Assembly (NCBI GenBank): GCA_036971475.1 | Contig: JBAIZL010000006.1 | Coordinates: 10,694,656-10,758,655, forward strand | DNA: 64,000 nucleotides | Reading direction: 5' to 3' | Origin: Prosapia bicincta | Lineage: Eukaryota; Arthropoda; Insecta; Hemiptera; Cercopidae | Part shown: positions 46,601 to 54,554 of the stretch, piece after piece | Layout of the letters: every line of letters starts with the position of its first letter | How positions within the stretch are numbered: the stretch's first letter is position 1 | Notes under the pieces: generated by a model | What the model was told of the DNA's origin: nothing | Database searches by the model: none | What the model saw: the letters and a program-made list of their open reading frames with translations, nothing else | Translations under genes and position numbers: made by a program

Positions 46601-47688
46601 AACGTGTTATTGAAACTTACAGCATAAACAAAACTCTTTACAGATAATAACAGGTTTTCTATTTCCCTCTTAAGTCTTGAGTTCAAGCCTTTATAAAAAT
46701 ATATGCTTTACTATAAGTAGCCTTTACCATGTTGTTGGATGTGAATTATTATTCAGAAGTATCCCATATTTTCACATTGAATTACAATTTGAAAAGAAAA
46801 TGGAACAAATCTTTTGAAATGTCTATCCTTATAAGTAGTATGAGGAACATGTTGTTTATAACCTATTGCAGATCTCTTACATGCGGACATTATCAGGTAC
46901 GAATTAATTCCATGCATCAATTTAGTTGTATTTCACTATAAAAATATTCTCACTTATAAAGCACAAAATATATTTTTTATACAGGTCCAATTTTATTCAT
47001 TTGTTATTTTTTACCTAAGTTACTTTATTATTTGTTAATTACTTATTGTGTAGTCATAATTAGTAGCAACAAATTAAATGTTACTTACGGTTTGCTTTAG
47101 AATCTAGGCACCCACTATTGTTCATTTTGTATGTACACAAGAATACACTAATTATAAAAAAATATTTACACTACTGACCAACACTGAGTAAAACCTATAC
47201 TGAGTTTCTCACTCCAGTTGACATAAAAACTGCTAAAGCATTCTATTGTCGTCATTTATTCAATACTACCTGGGCTAGTCTTATACCCACCAATAAATTG
47301 TCGTAACTAGCTGAATTAGTCTGTAAACCGCAATGGGTTAAACGACAGAAGATAATTTTTTAATCTTTTAAACATTTATATTATTTACTTACAATTATTA
47401 ATTTAAATGAAATTTGTTCTAGATTCACATGGCTACAAAAGTTGATGCTTACTCTCAAGATTCTATGTTATAGTTTTACTACATAAATGACATTACATGT
47501 TTGAATTAGATTACTAATTTATCTTGACATTAAATGTTGTGTAACTATAAATCGATTAATAAATTTTTGTTTCATAGAAAACTGAAGACAAGTTTCTGAG
47601 TATAGATAATGAAGAATATGAAGTCAGGCCTATTAGAATAACATTGCTTTCTAAGTGTGTAAAAGTATTTGTTGCAAACTCTAGGTAA
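27280..47688 (+). CDS. AGK: Acylglycerol kinase, mitochondrial; complete coding region in eight exons
   Basis: Gene-level entry. AGK phosphorylates mono- and diacylglycerol at mitochondria to give lysophosphatidic and phosphatidic acid; in animals it is also a TIM22 import-complex subunit. The eight exons total 1269 bp (422 codons plus stop), the length I recall for the human protein. Seen features: an N-terminal basic patch and short hydrophobic stretch (KVIRNNWKKSTVGSLALMYG), the DAGK-type catalytic start VVILNPVANKRKAK (about 67-80), APILHLSG (about 88-95), the nucleotide-binding GGDGT loop (about 127-131), GVLPLGRTNS (about 153-162) and KYWYFGPL (about 230-237). All borders are GT/AG with matching phases. 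Introns are large and repeat-filled; intron 1 is about 7.2 kb. The last exon ends in FVANSR and TAA, and that end is copied into a downstream tandem array. Confidence 0.95.
27611..27880. repeat. Diverged tandem duplication, about 153-bp period
   Basis: ATTACTCGTTTTAATCTGTA...TAATAGCATGTATAGCGT is repeated in diverged form 153 bp downstream, in AGK intron 1. Confidence 0.6.
28330..29060. mobile_element. Dispersed repeat family 3, copy B, with terminal inverted repeats
   Basis: Left end ATATCAAGCGAC...ATACAAAAAAAATTATGAAA; right end TTTTTATAATTTTTTTTGTAT...CGCTTGGTAT, reverse-complementary. About 700 bp, non-coding. Homologous to 8795-9540. Confidence 0.65.
29370..30100. other. AGK intron 1, unremarkable part
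   Basis: AT-rich with a C run at 29449-29458. Nothing recognisable. Confidence 0.4.
30180..30640 (+). pseudogene. Relic of a retroelement C-terminal (GIY-YIG-like) region and tail
   Basis: Decayed frames read close to the 'GQTGR...KSHY...LEK-EIYKHHKYYPQHILNDQ' region of retroelements that end in a GIY-YIG nuclease. The tail (CACACCACAGACTCACAACA... and GCATTAAATAATGCGCTGA) recurs at 61715-61860. Confidence 0.45.
30991..32325 (+). mobile_element. Mariner element, full length, inactive
   Basis: TA-flanked (30989-30990 and 32326-32327). Inverted ends read CAAGGGTGGTCCACAAAGTA and CGAGGGTGGTCCACAAAGTA. The transposase begins at 31153 (MSAAIENPAKCKVRG; HTH region with AAEIHRELSAVYGP) and shows all three catalytic segments: GDETWVAYV, HDNARPHTA and YSPDLAPSDFHLF, fitting DD34D. 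It is broken by a frame change near 31485, an in-frame TGA at 31872-31874 and a one-base insertion near 32005. It lies in AGK intron 1 and looks fairly young. Confidence 0.95.
32560..33300 (-). pseudogene. Retroelement relic with an ELTVPWE-like segment
   Basis: A 120-codon frame (32566-32928) reads VELTVVWESNILKQRLYKPN, then VEVSVRGLPAKSVHFFLKEF. Upstream decayed frames give CHWSLATDSMCNLYSGA and FTWRHDRVLVIL. This order (zinc-like C/H block, TWRHD, ELTVPWE, EVG-RGFPA) is known from the C-terminal region of some animal reverse-transcriptase ORFs. Many stops. Confidence 0.5.
33732..33801. repeat. (AT)n then (GT)n microsatellite
   Basis: About 23 AT units followed by GT units. It abuts the hairpin at 33811-34054. 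Confidence 0.95.
33811..34054. repeat. Hairpin element, about 95-bp arms, between AT microsatellites
   Basis: AATAGTTATTATCTGGAGTA...TCTAGCATTGAC on the left pairs with GTCAATGCTAGATGAGATTC...CAGATAATAACTATT on the right. The loop spans about 33907-33958. Both flanks are AT microsatellites. Confidence 0.8.
34132..34354. repeat. Near-perfect palindrome, about 105-bp arms
   Basis: TTTTAAAACAACATAGGTTA...ATTACAATTTTC and GTAATTTTCATTCCTGATGA...AACCTATGTTGTTTTAAA are reverse complements over the whole length with a loop of about a dozen bases. Flanked by (AT)n tracts at 34097-34131 and 34389-34447. Confidence 0.9.
34262..34306 (+). ncRNA. Hammerhead-ribozyme-like motif in the 34.1-kb palindrome
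   Basis: Order seen: ATTC (34262-34265), CTGATGA, one extra T, stem II GTTGGTA/TACCAAC (34274-34280, 34286-34292), GAAA, a tiny stem III AAGCTT, then T and GGAT (34303-34306), which pairs with ATTC. This fits a minimal type I hammerhead except for the extra base before stem II. Activity unproven; it may be inactive. Confidence 0.4.
34389..34447. repeat. (AT)n microsatellite
   Basis: About 29 AT units, directly before AGK exon 2's upstream intron sequence. Confidence 0.95.
34620..34739 (+). CDS. AGK: AGK coding exon 2
   Basis: Reads KVESLMRDYCEIAEQYG to HVVVILNPVANK across the split codons, acceptor TTATTCAG, donor AAAG/GTAGGT. It contains the start of the diacylglycerol-kinase catalytic fold. 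Confidence 0.92.
35349..35520 (+). CDS. AGK: AGK coding exon 3 (GGDGT nucleotide loop)
   Basis: Reads KAKNDFDKFCAPILHLSG to IIAGGDGTLSE, acceptor TTTTTTCAG, donor GAG/GTAACT. GGDGT is the hallmark ATP-binding motif of the lipid-kinase family. Confidence 0.96.
35521..37557. other. AGK intron 3, unremarkable part
   Basis: AT-rich; no exon or element that I can support. Confidence 0.4.
37558..37612. repeat. (AT)n microsatellite at the PLE border
   Basis: About 27 AT units immediately before the PLE copy; a similar tract borders the PLE debris at 49630-49700. Confidence 0.95.
37613..39345 (+). mobile_element. Penelope-like element, 5'-truncated and decayed
   Basis: Contains RT motifs FILEKNNFQFEGRNYLQIKG, GTAMGTS and RYIDDIFLIW (YIDD catalytic box; 37740-38145), a linker (38245-38709), and a GIY-YIG-type endonuclease block (about 38715-39000; IYQLQCKLCSAQYIGLTTDG, GHRHDV). 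PLEs pair RT with this nuclease. Stops and frame changes break it. The downstream part (39170-39320) matches 49200-49340 and, reversed, 50030-50180, so it is the element's terminal repeat region. Confidence 0.85.
39837..40170. mobile_element. Tigger-like MITE, family 7
   Basis: Ends TAATAAAACCCTTCTTATCC and, reversed, TAGTAAAACCCCTCTTATCC, flanked by TA. About 330 bp, non-coding, 117 bp before AGK exon 4. Confidence 0.7.
40287..40487 (+). CDS. AGK: AGK coding exon 4
   Basis: Sixty-seven codons, AVTGLMREYNG to LLDVLRIDPLE, acceptor TTTTAG, donor GAG/GTATAT. LPLGRTNSVAY is the family's second conserved nucleotide/substrate block. Confidence 0.95.
40975..41400 (-). pseudogene. LINE RNase H domain relic
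   Basis: Minus-strand frames read VVFFEDSQAALTSNTAIKC, then LLQWLPSHVAIEVNERADQL, both RNase H signatures (catalytic D in EDSQAAL, H in PSHV, NERAD). Only this domain remains; frameshifted. Confidence 0.7.
41696..41984 (+). CDS. AGK: AGK coding exon 5
   Basis: Ninety-six codons plus one base, SEDSSAKPVYGLSG to TVGRRK, acceptor AATTTAG, donor G/GTTAGA (a weaker donor). Contains KWGAYRDV and KYWYFGPLRGYAA, conserved in AGK, and a cysteine cluster PCSGCSKCY that I do not recall from vertebrate AGK. Confidence 0.93.
42110..42620 (-). pseudogene. Mariner-like transposase relic
   Basis: On the minus strand WQDGTISHTALDNMAYFKKH resembles the QDGA-AHT...M segment of transposases, followed by traces of RSDLTPT. 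Otherwise decayed. Confidence 0.4.
42620..43353. other. AGK intron 5, unremarkable part
   Basis: AT-rich, nothing recognised. Confidence 0.4.
43354..43494 (+). CDS. AGK: AGK coding exon 6
   Basis: Reads ATEPTIDYSKVINEECG to GVRLSI, acceptor TTTTTTAG, donor G/GTGAGT. Phases fit exons 5 and 7. No ATG in frame. Confidence 0.88.
43591..43674. repeat. Short hairpin, about 38-bp arms
   Basis: CACAATAACCCTTGCTACAA...TGTAGCAAGGGTTATTGTTG, nearly perfect with a loop of a few bases. In AGK intron 6. Confidence 0.75.
43808..45197 (-). mobile_element. Tigger/pogo-type DNA transposon, decayed
   Basis: Ends CAGTGGAGTCCC...GGTAATCCGA and, reversed, CAGTGGAGTCCCGATAGTCT; TA follows the right end. The minus-strand transposase remnant includes IYFADETGINFK (first catalytic D, about 44740-44775), then KLTVLVCNNGAENHKLPLMV and PVTYKNSNNALITSQLF (44461-44709). 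Stops disrupt it. 1390 bp. Confidence 0.85.
45347..45471 (+). CDS. AGK: AGK coding exon 7
   Basis: Reads GPPSQNFIQFLQEGWSRM to ILPGDEQ, acceptor TTGGCAG, donor CAG/GTCTGT, phase 0 at the end. It begins about 150 bp after the end of a Tigger-like insertion. Confidence 0.88.
45571..46611. mobile_element. Possible TTAA-type element with short inverted ends
   Basis: Left TAACACATTCAGCATGGC and reversed right TAACACGTTCAGCATGGC are matching ends; flanking TTAA sites would have mutated. A GC-rich imperfect duplication lies at 46500-46600. No transposase seen. Confidence 0.45.
47578..47688 (+). CDS. AGK: AGK terminal coding exon with TAA stop
   Basis: Thirty-six codons plus stop, KTEDKFLSIDNEEYEV to FVANSR, acceptor TTCATAG. 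SIDNEEYEVRP matches the family C terminus (SID-EEYE--P). The stop sits inside AGGTAAGAT, so the same bases read either as Arg-stop or as a strong 5' splice site. The TAA stop gives 422 residues, the family length, and I favour it. From about 47631 onward the exon is repeated in tandem. Confidence 0.88.
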   Translation, partial: KTEDKFLSIDNEEYEVRPIRITLLSKCVKVFVANSR

Positions 47689-48992
47689 GATCAATTCTAT
47701 AAGAATAACATTGCTTTCTAAGTGTGTAAAAGTAATTGTTGCAAATTCTAGGTAAGATCAATTCTATAAGAATAACATTGCTTTCTAAGTGTGTAAAAGT
47801 ATTTGTTGCAAACTCTAGGTAAGATCAATTCTATAAGAATAACATTGCTTTCTAAGTGTGTAAAAGTATTTGTTTCAAATTCTAGGTAAGATCAATTCTA
47901 TAAGAATAACATTGCTTTCTAAGTGTGTAAAAGTATTTGTTGCAAACTCTAGGTAAGATCAATTCTATAAGAGTAAGAATAACATTGATTTCTAAGAATG
48001 TAAAAGTATTTGTTGCAAACTCTAGGTAAGATCAATTCTATAAGAATAACATTGCTTTCTAAGAGTGTAAAAGTGTTTGTTGCAAACTCTAGGTAAGATC
48101 AATTCTATAAGAATAAGAATAACATTGATTTCTAAGAATGTAAAAGTATTTGTTGCAAACTCTAGGTAAGATGAATTCTATAAGAATAACATTGCTTTCT
48201 AAGTGTGTAAAAGTAATTGTTGCAAACTCTAGGTAAGATCAATTCTATAAGAATAACATTGCTTTCTAAGAGTGTAAAAGTATTTGTTGCAAACTCTAGG
48301 TAAGATCAATTCTATAAGAATAAGAATGACATTGATTTCTAAGAATGTAAAAGTATTTGTTGCAAACTCTAGGTAAGATCAATTCTATAAGAATAACATT
48401 GCTTTCTAAGAGTGTAAAAGTGTTTGTTGCCAACTCTAGGTAAGATCAATTCTATAAGAATAACATTGATTTCTAAGAATGTAAAAGTATTTGTTGCAAA
48501 CTCTAGGTAAGATCAATTCTATAAGAATAACATTGCTTTCTAAGTGTGTAAAAGTATTTGTTGCAAACTCTAGGTAAGATCAATTCTATAAGAATAACAT
48601 TGCTTTCTAAGTGTGTAAAAGTATTTGTTGCAAACTCTAGGTAAGATCAATTCTATAAGAATAAGAATAACATTGCTTTCTAAGAGTGTAAAAGTATTTG
48701 TTGCCAACTCTAGGTAAGATCAATTCTATAAGAATAACATTGCTTTCTAAGAGTGTAAAAGTGTTTGTTGCAAACTCTAGGTAAGATCAATTCTATAAGA
48801 ATAACATTGATTTCTAAGAATGTAAAAGTATTTGTTGCAAACTCTAGGTAAGATCAATTCTATAAGAATAACATTGCTTTCTAAGTGTGTAAAAGTATTT
48901 GTTGCAAACTCTAGGTAAGATCAATTCTATAAGAATAACATTGCTTTCTAAGTGTGTAAAAGTATTTGTTGCAAACTCTAGGTAAGATCAAT
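47631..48992 (+). repeat. 67-bp tandem array derived from the AGK last exon, 20 copies
   Basis: Twenty occurrences of GGTAAGAT spaced 67 bp (some 73 bp, from an extra AAGAAT). The first copy is inside the coding exon (ATTAGAATAACATTG to the stop). Every unit carries CTCTAGGTAAGATC or a close variant, so the array repeats both the coding end and a splice-donor-like site. Confidence 0.97.
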
Positions 48993-49105
48993 TTCAAGAC
49001 ATACAAATTGTTCACTTAAAATCCATGTTTGAAAATTTTATTGCTTTTGGTGTTTGACATGCAGATCTACTAAATATAGTGGGTGGTACACTTATACGTT
49101 ACTGA

Positions 49106-49111
49106 AATAAA
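49106..49111 (+). terminator. Possible AGK polyadenylation signal AATAAA
   Basis: First good AATAAA on the plus strand after the 67-bp array. If used, the AGK 3' UTR would be about 1.4 kb and consist almost wholly of the array. Inference only. Confidence 0.3.
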
Positions 49112-49199
49112 ATTGATTGTAGCTGTGTGTTAAATAGTTTCAATGATTTAAGTGTGTCTCAACCCTTCCCTTGCCTTTTGATGTATATGTCTAGAAAAA

Positions 49200-49625
49200 G
49201 CTTTTCCCTTCTTTTTTGATTGAAGATCATTGTATGATCAAAATATTTCAATAGTGTGATATGTTTTTGTGTGTCTATTTATTTCCATGCGATTGCCGTT
49301 TTGAACCATTGCCACAAGGTAAGTCTATCAATCTCCTTTCTAGTTCAAATACACTGAGTGATTCGACCATGGTCAAGTGACCAAAGGTTCCTCATCACAC
49401 AAGGTAAAATTATTGCACTTGGTGGTGGAAAAAATTATTTACAAGTAATAACAATAACTTAATAAAGTCAGTGCAACGGAAAAATAATGTACAACATGAA
49501 ATATCACGATATATATATATATATATATATATATTCTTGATATTTATGAAAGGTGCCTCATCACTCAAGGTAAAATTATTGCACTTAATGGTGGATAAAA
49601 TTACTTACAATAGTAATATATTAAC

Positions 49626-49630
<5 letters not shown>
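49200..49630 (+). mobile_element. PLE terminal-repeat fragments
   Basis: Matches the end of the PLE at 39170-39320 (GGTAAGTCT-TCA-TCTCCT) and then two partial copies of a GTGATTCGAC...CTCATCAC segment, with an (AT)n tract at 49507-49534 between. Confidence 0.6.
49358..49398 (+). ncRNA. Degenerate hammerhead-like motif in PLE fragment
   Basis: Same plan as 49910-49951 (GTGAT, TCGACCA, GGTC/GACC, ATCAC), but the G of GAAA is missing. Confidence 0.25.

Positions 49631-49698
<68 letters not shown>
49630..49698. repeat. (AT)n microsatellite
   Basis: About 34 AT units. Confidence 0.95.
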
Positions 49699-49701
<3 letters not shown>

Positions 49702-49899
49702 ATACTTGAAATAAATAATAACTCAATAGAACTAAACTCACTAGAAAAATACCACATTTATAAAAACATACCCAATTTAATGAACCTACAGACAACTTAC
49801 TATTCAAAAACATCATACACGCAGATCAAGAAGAAACATGTATGACGTCAACAAATACCAACATCACGGACTGAACATCCACATCAGAAAAATAGAGAA

Positions 49900-51560
49900 A
49901 ATTAATTCAGTGATTCGACAATGGTCAAGTGACCGAAAGGTGCCTCATCACAACAAGGTAAAATTATTGCACTTAGTGGTGGATAAAAGTATTTACAATA
50001 GTAATATATCAACTTCATATTTATATAGCAATTTTTGGACTAGATAGGAGACCGACAAACTTACCTAGTGGCAATAGTCCAAAACGGCAATCTCTTGGAA
50101 ATAAATAAATAGACACATATAAAAAACTTATCACACTACTGAAATATTTCGATCAAAATGATCTTTGTCAATCAAAAAAGAAAAGACTTAAGTGAACCAC
50201 AGATGTGTATAAATATCCAAATGTCACAGATTCGCAGTTTATGACATAGTGCTATATGTGATTTGTATAAATATTGATTATTTGAAACTAGATATTAATA
50301 GTCTGTCAGAAGGAAGGTAAATGGAGTTGTTAAAAATGGTAGAAGTTAGGGGGAAGGTAAGTTTTATCTGATGTTGAGGTTCTATAGATTTGGTGTACCA
50401 CTGGTATGACAACTCCCATTTTCTCAATTCTGAAGGGTTGCTAACAGGGGGGAGTGCCTTAATTATTTTGGTGGTATAACAATCATTGAAGGATATGATG
50501 TGACTAGGAGCGTGTTGAGCGGATGGCCTGTCTATGTTCATGATTCCAACATTATGTCTGTGGCCTTTCATTCTGATCCTCAGACCATCCGTGGTAAGGC
50601 CTATGTACTGTGCCAGGCAAAATTTACATAGCAACTGGTATATTATATTTTTGGAATGTACAAGTATGATGAATGGATGTACCCTGAATCTTGAAGTCCA
50701 CATTGGTTACTAGGCTATGGAAACTATTTGTTGGGATGTGTATTGGACATGTCTTGCATCTAGGTCTATTACATGGAAAGGAGCCATGAGGCTTGGATCT
50801 GGTAATTATGGATGTACTAAAATATTTTTCAAATTAAAAGGTTGTCTGAACCAAATATGTAGTGGATTTGAGAAAAGATCTTTGGTGTGGATGGAAGCTT
50901 GAAGCCATCCTTTAATATTTTGTTCAACTTTTGTAGGTCTGGATGGTAATCTGTAACTAAAAACAGTTTTTGTGTTCCATAGGTGGTCTGGGTTCATCAG
51001 ATGATTGAGCTTAGCGGATTTGATCCTCAAAAAATGATTAGGATATCCTCTTTTTTGGAAAGCTAGTAAGGTCTTTCTATTAAAGTCCTCCAATGCTATA
51101 TCGATGGAACAAATTCTCTTGCCCAGATTGCCTGACTGTATGGTATGGACCTTTTTATATTCATAGGGTGGTTGCTATTGAAATTAGATATTGTAGATGG
51201 TGTGTCGGTTTGATGTGGATGCCTGTATAGATATTCCCATCTCTGATTGTTACATCTACATCCAAGAAGGTAGTTGTAATTCGGCCACAGAAAGAATCTC
51301 AGCTTTTCTGGATTCATATATTCAACCTTTGGTGAAAAACCTTCAATCATACATTCAGGATACAAATCATTTCATAGACCGTCTCAAATACCCGTACCAC
51401 TACCTCCTGAAACAATTTTGGTCACCATAGTGTTATACGAACATCCCTCATGCACATATTCTATCAGCTCTCAAAAATTTCCTCAACAAACTTAATTCCT
51501 CAAAACAACAAAAATTTGGACGTTTGGGATCAAAGTAATAAAATTTTTCTTTGTTGACCT
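49900..51560 (-). mobile_element. Second Penelope-like element copy, reversed, decayed
   Basis: On the minus strand a GIY-YIG-type block (50278-50703; IIYQLLCKFCLAQYIGLTTD, GHRHNVG) follows the linker (50806-51093; EDFNRKTLLAFQKRGYPNHF) and RT C-terminal traces (51096-51400). Close to the copy at 37.6-39.3 kb but independently broken. The terminal region at 50030-50180 matches 49200-49340 inverted. Confidence 0.85.
49910..49951 (+). ncRNA. Hammerhead-ribozyme-like motif at a PLE terminus
   Basis: GTGAT (49910-49914), TCGACAA, one extra T, stem II GGTC/GACC (49923-49926, 49931-49934), GAAA, short stem III AGG..CCT, C, then ATCAC (49947-49951), the exact complement of GTGAT. PLEs are known to carry hammerheads with very short stem III. 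The box TCGACAA departs from CUGANGA, so this copy may be inactive. Confidence 0.4.
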
Positions 51561-52935
51561 AAATAAGAATTGACTTTAATCAGGTATCCCATTAAGTCTG
51601 GCAAAATTTTTAAACTTGATAATCCCCATCTAACACTCCACATCCCAAAAGGTAGCTAATTATGCTGCCAGGTATTTACACAGTGTGTATGTCTGAGTTT
51701 ATGATTTTCAAATTCAGCAGGAGTCTTTTCCATTTCTCAAGTGGAAGTTAACTACTGATATTTTGCTCTGTATATTTCTCATTTCTTTTTAGAGTTTACG
51801 TATATATACTCTCGAGAGTTTCCCCTACAAGTTATGGTAATGACTTTCTGCACTGTAGTTGTTCCTAAAGCTCTTTGAGGATCGAGTGTGCTCTTTTTCG
51901 CAATCTATCAGGTGTCACTTTGCTTCCTAGTCCTTTATGTGATTGTACCCAGTTATTTTATTACGTGTTATTTATAATGGCACTCCAGTATTATTTAGAG
52001 TATTTGTAACAGAGATCTTTTCAATGTGTTATAATTAATAATAATTATTCAAAACAAATGACTCCTGCATATTACTAAATGACCAGACATTATTGTCTGT
52101 GCTCCTCAAATAAATATCTCATTATTTAATCTCATTTACAAATTTACCTTTATACCCTTGTACTGGAATTTCGAACTTTAATTTGTAATCAATGCTGATT
52201 TTTAGAATTTTTAATGTATTATTACTCATCTTAAATGGCAGTATGATATTAACAAAATTTATTTTTACAGGCAATCGTGAGGTTAGAGCTGTGCTATATT
52301 TGAAGATTCTTCAATATTTCTGTATGAATTGAAAATCGTACATTTTTACTAAAACATTAGATATGGTTTTAAATGTTCAACTTATATAAAGAAAATTGTT
52401 AGACTTGACTGATTATTTATACAATAGCATAATTGAGAATTATAATTCTTTAAACCTGATCATACACTTACCAGCTCATATCTGTGTAATACGTGAAGTT
52501 TAACACATTAATGGCGGGTGACAATAATGTGTTGTTGCTACAAATCCCTTTCAGTTTGTTATTACTATTTCTAATGCCCCCCATCAAATCAAAAAAGAAG
52601 CAAGGGTAAGTTGACTTGTTTACATCACAATTAATGGAGTGTCGAGATTGTACAACAGTTTTTGCCTTTCAATTCAACCTCTATTTTATTTTGTTTATTT
52701 TCTTAAAGAAATTTAGAAAAATTCTCATAAAAACATTAATACCAAAAATTTTATGTAACATATAATTATTGTTTTAATTAGTAAATTTTTGTATATTTCT
52801 CAAATAAACAATGATAGCAGGAGTCTAAAACAGACACAAACAGTAACATTTTATTATATTTACTAATATTATTAGAAATAATAATAGAAAACTAAACCAA
52901 GTTCAAAATAATTCCTAAAAAATGCACCGGTATAA
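51561..52935. other. Intergenic AT-rich stretch
   Basis: No confident feature. At 52556-52612 a short acceptor-ATG-donor arrangement is noted under findings. Confidence 0.35.
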
Positions 52936-52939
52936 AATA

Positions 52940-53930
52940 CAGTCGAACCTCTGTATAACGAAGTCGATTATCCAGAGAAAAAATTCGTCATAGAGAGGTA
53001 TTCGTTATTGAGAGGTTGTGTTGTCAAGAATGCTCCCACCCAATCTTACAGCATTATGCATACCGCACTACGTATGTACGGTAATAAAAGGGATACAGTA
53101 TAATATCGCAAGTGTAGTAAGTGTAATAGCCCAATGTTAATATAGGATAATGTTTTATAATGTCTTAATTTATTTGAAATTCAAGTTGTTAAAAATGTTT
53201 TTAGAATGTTTCTTCATTGTATTATTAGATATCCATATTCAATATTTTTCATAGGGTCTACTCTGTATAGGCTATTATGATAAGTTATCTAATGCTTATG
53301 AAAACTTAGTCACAATCTTTTTAAAAATTCTTTTCCTGTAGTGTAGCTTTAAATTTTTTATTACTCCTTGATCGAGTGGTTGAAGTATCGATGTAACATT
53401 TGGTGGAAAGAAAAACACATTGACACTCTTCAGTTTGGAATTGATGTCATGCGGATGTGCAGGGCAGTTGTCGATGAAAAGTGCAATTTTCGTTTTCCAA
53501 CCATTACTTGCGTTAAAGCCACAGTGTCCTAATGATACTGCAACATTGAAATGAGTGATAAAAGAAAATGGTGGGAGGATGGGAATGTACAGTAGGCCTA
53601 TCTATAAATGCTGAGTTCTTAAAATTCCTAACCGATGAGTCGCTGCATTCTTAACTGAACCGAACTATAACATGCAGTCAATTGCCGACATGTGTTTCGC
53701 CTACCATTTTTGGTTTTGTTGACCTTCCTGCTGAAAATAAACAATTTCCTGGAAATGACATTGTGAGATGCCTACACAACACTACATTTCTTCGGTTGAA
53801 GTGAAGAAAAAACAACTTCGTTATTGAGAGGTCCGAAATTCGTTACATAGAGTTAAATAAGCAGTATAACTTCTAAAATGTCATGGGACCAGGTAAAAAT
53901 TCGTTATATAGAGGATTTTCATGGCAAAGT
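52940..53930 (-). mobile_element. Tigger/pogo-type transposon relic
   Basis: Left end CAGTCGAACCTCTGTATAAC after TA; the right end is frayed (TTCGTTATATAGAGGA). On the minus strand the DDE segment KIALFIDNCPAHPHD...FFPPNVTSILQPLDQGVIKN (about 53345-53520) is well kept. Confidence 0.8.
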
Positions 53931-54474
53931 AAACTTAGTTGGCAATGATTTAAATTTCAATTGCTAATGGCAGCAGCGTGGATGTAATAGATCCTCATGG
54001 GGATAAAACTATTTTAATCCAAATAATAAATAAATGAACAACATAACTAGTTTGTGACTTATGATTAAGAAAATCAAACAAAAAAAAGAACTAAATGGCA
54101 AAAACTATTGAACAATCCAAAGCCATTATACACAAGTCAATTGCTGTTGAATGCTTTAGGCTTGAGCTAGTGAGTGGCATCCTATGCCACATGGAATAGA
54201 TTCTCAATGATAATATTTATTTATTGTTTACTTAGAAATAAATACAATGATGGTCAAAGTATTTATTTGTATTTACATACTTTTTTATCTCAGTTAACAT
54301 ACACCCATGATCTGTGTGATGGCATTAAAGAAATGGGAGAAAATTACTCCATTCTATGGCCTCTTATCTCTCCCTCCCAACTGTGGCGAACGAGAGCAGG
54401 TCAGAATAGGAAAAGGAATTTAAAACTATTTTAAACAATAAAATTTACCAGTCTTAATAAAAAAGAACTTTGTT

Positions 54475-54480
54475 TTTATT
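54475..54480 (-). terminator. RPL36A polyadenylation signal AATAAA
   Basis: AATAAA on the minus strand about 55 bases past the RPL36A stop, a normal spacing for a ribosomal-protein mRNA with a short 3' UTR. Assigned by position only. Confidence 0.55.
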
Positions 54481-54533
54481 GTGACGAATAAGTTTGATAC
54501 ACAAATGAAAACAATGTCCAAAAAAATAACAGC

Positions 54534-54554
54534 CTAAAACTGGATCATCTGGCC
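54534..54554 (-). CDS. RPL36A: RPL36A terminal coding microexon portion (GQMIQF, stop)
   Basis: After the acceptor GTTTTCAG come six codons GQMIQF and TAG. This is exactly the family's C terminus, and phase 0 fits the upstream exon. Only 21 coding bases, followed by the 3' UTR. Confidence 0.88.
   Translation of the reverse strand, partial: GQMIQF

Noticed and set aside
47631..48992. Twenty duplicated functional AGK exons
   Set aside because: The unit holds only the end of the exon, has no acceptor with a pyrimidine tract, and is not a multiple of three.
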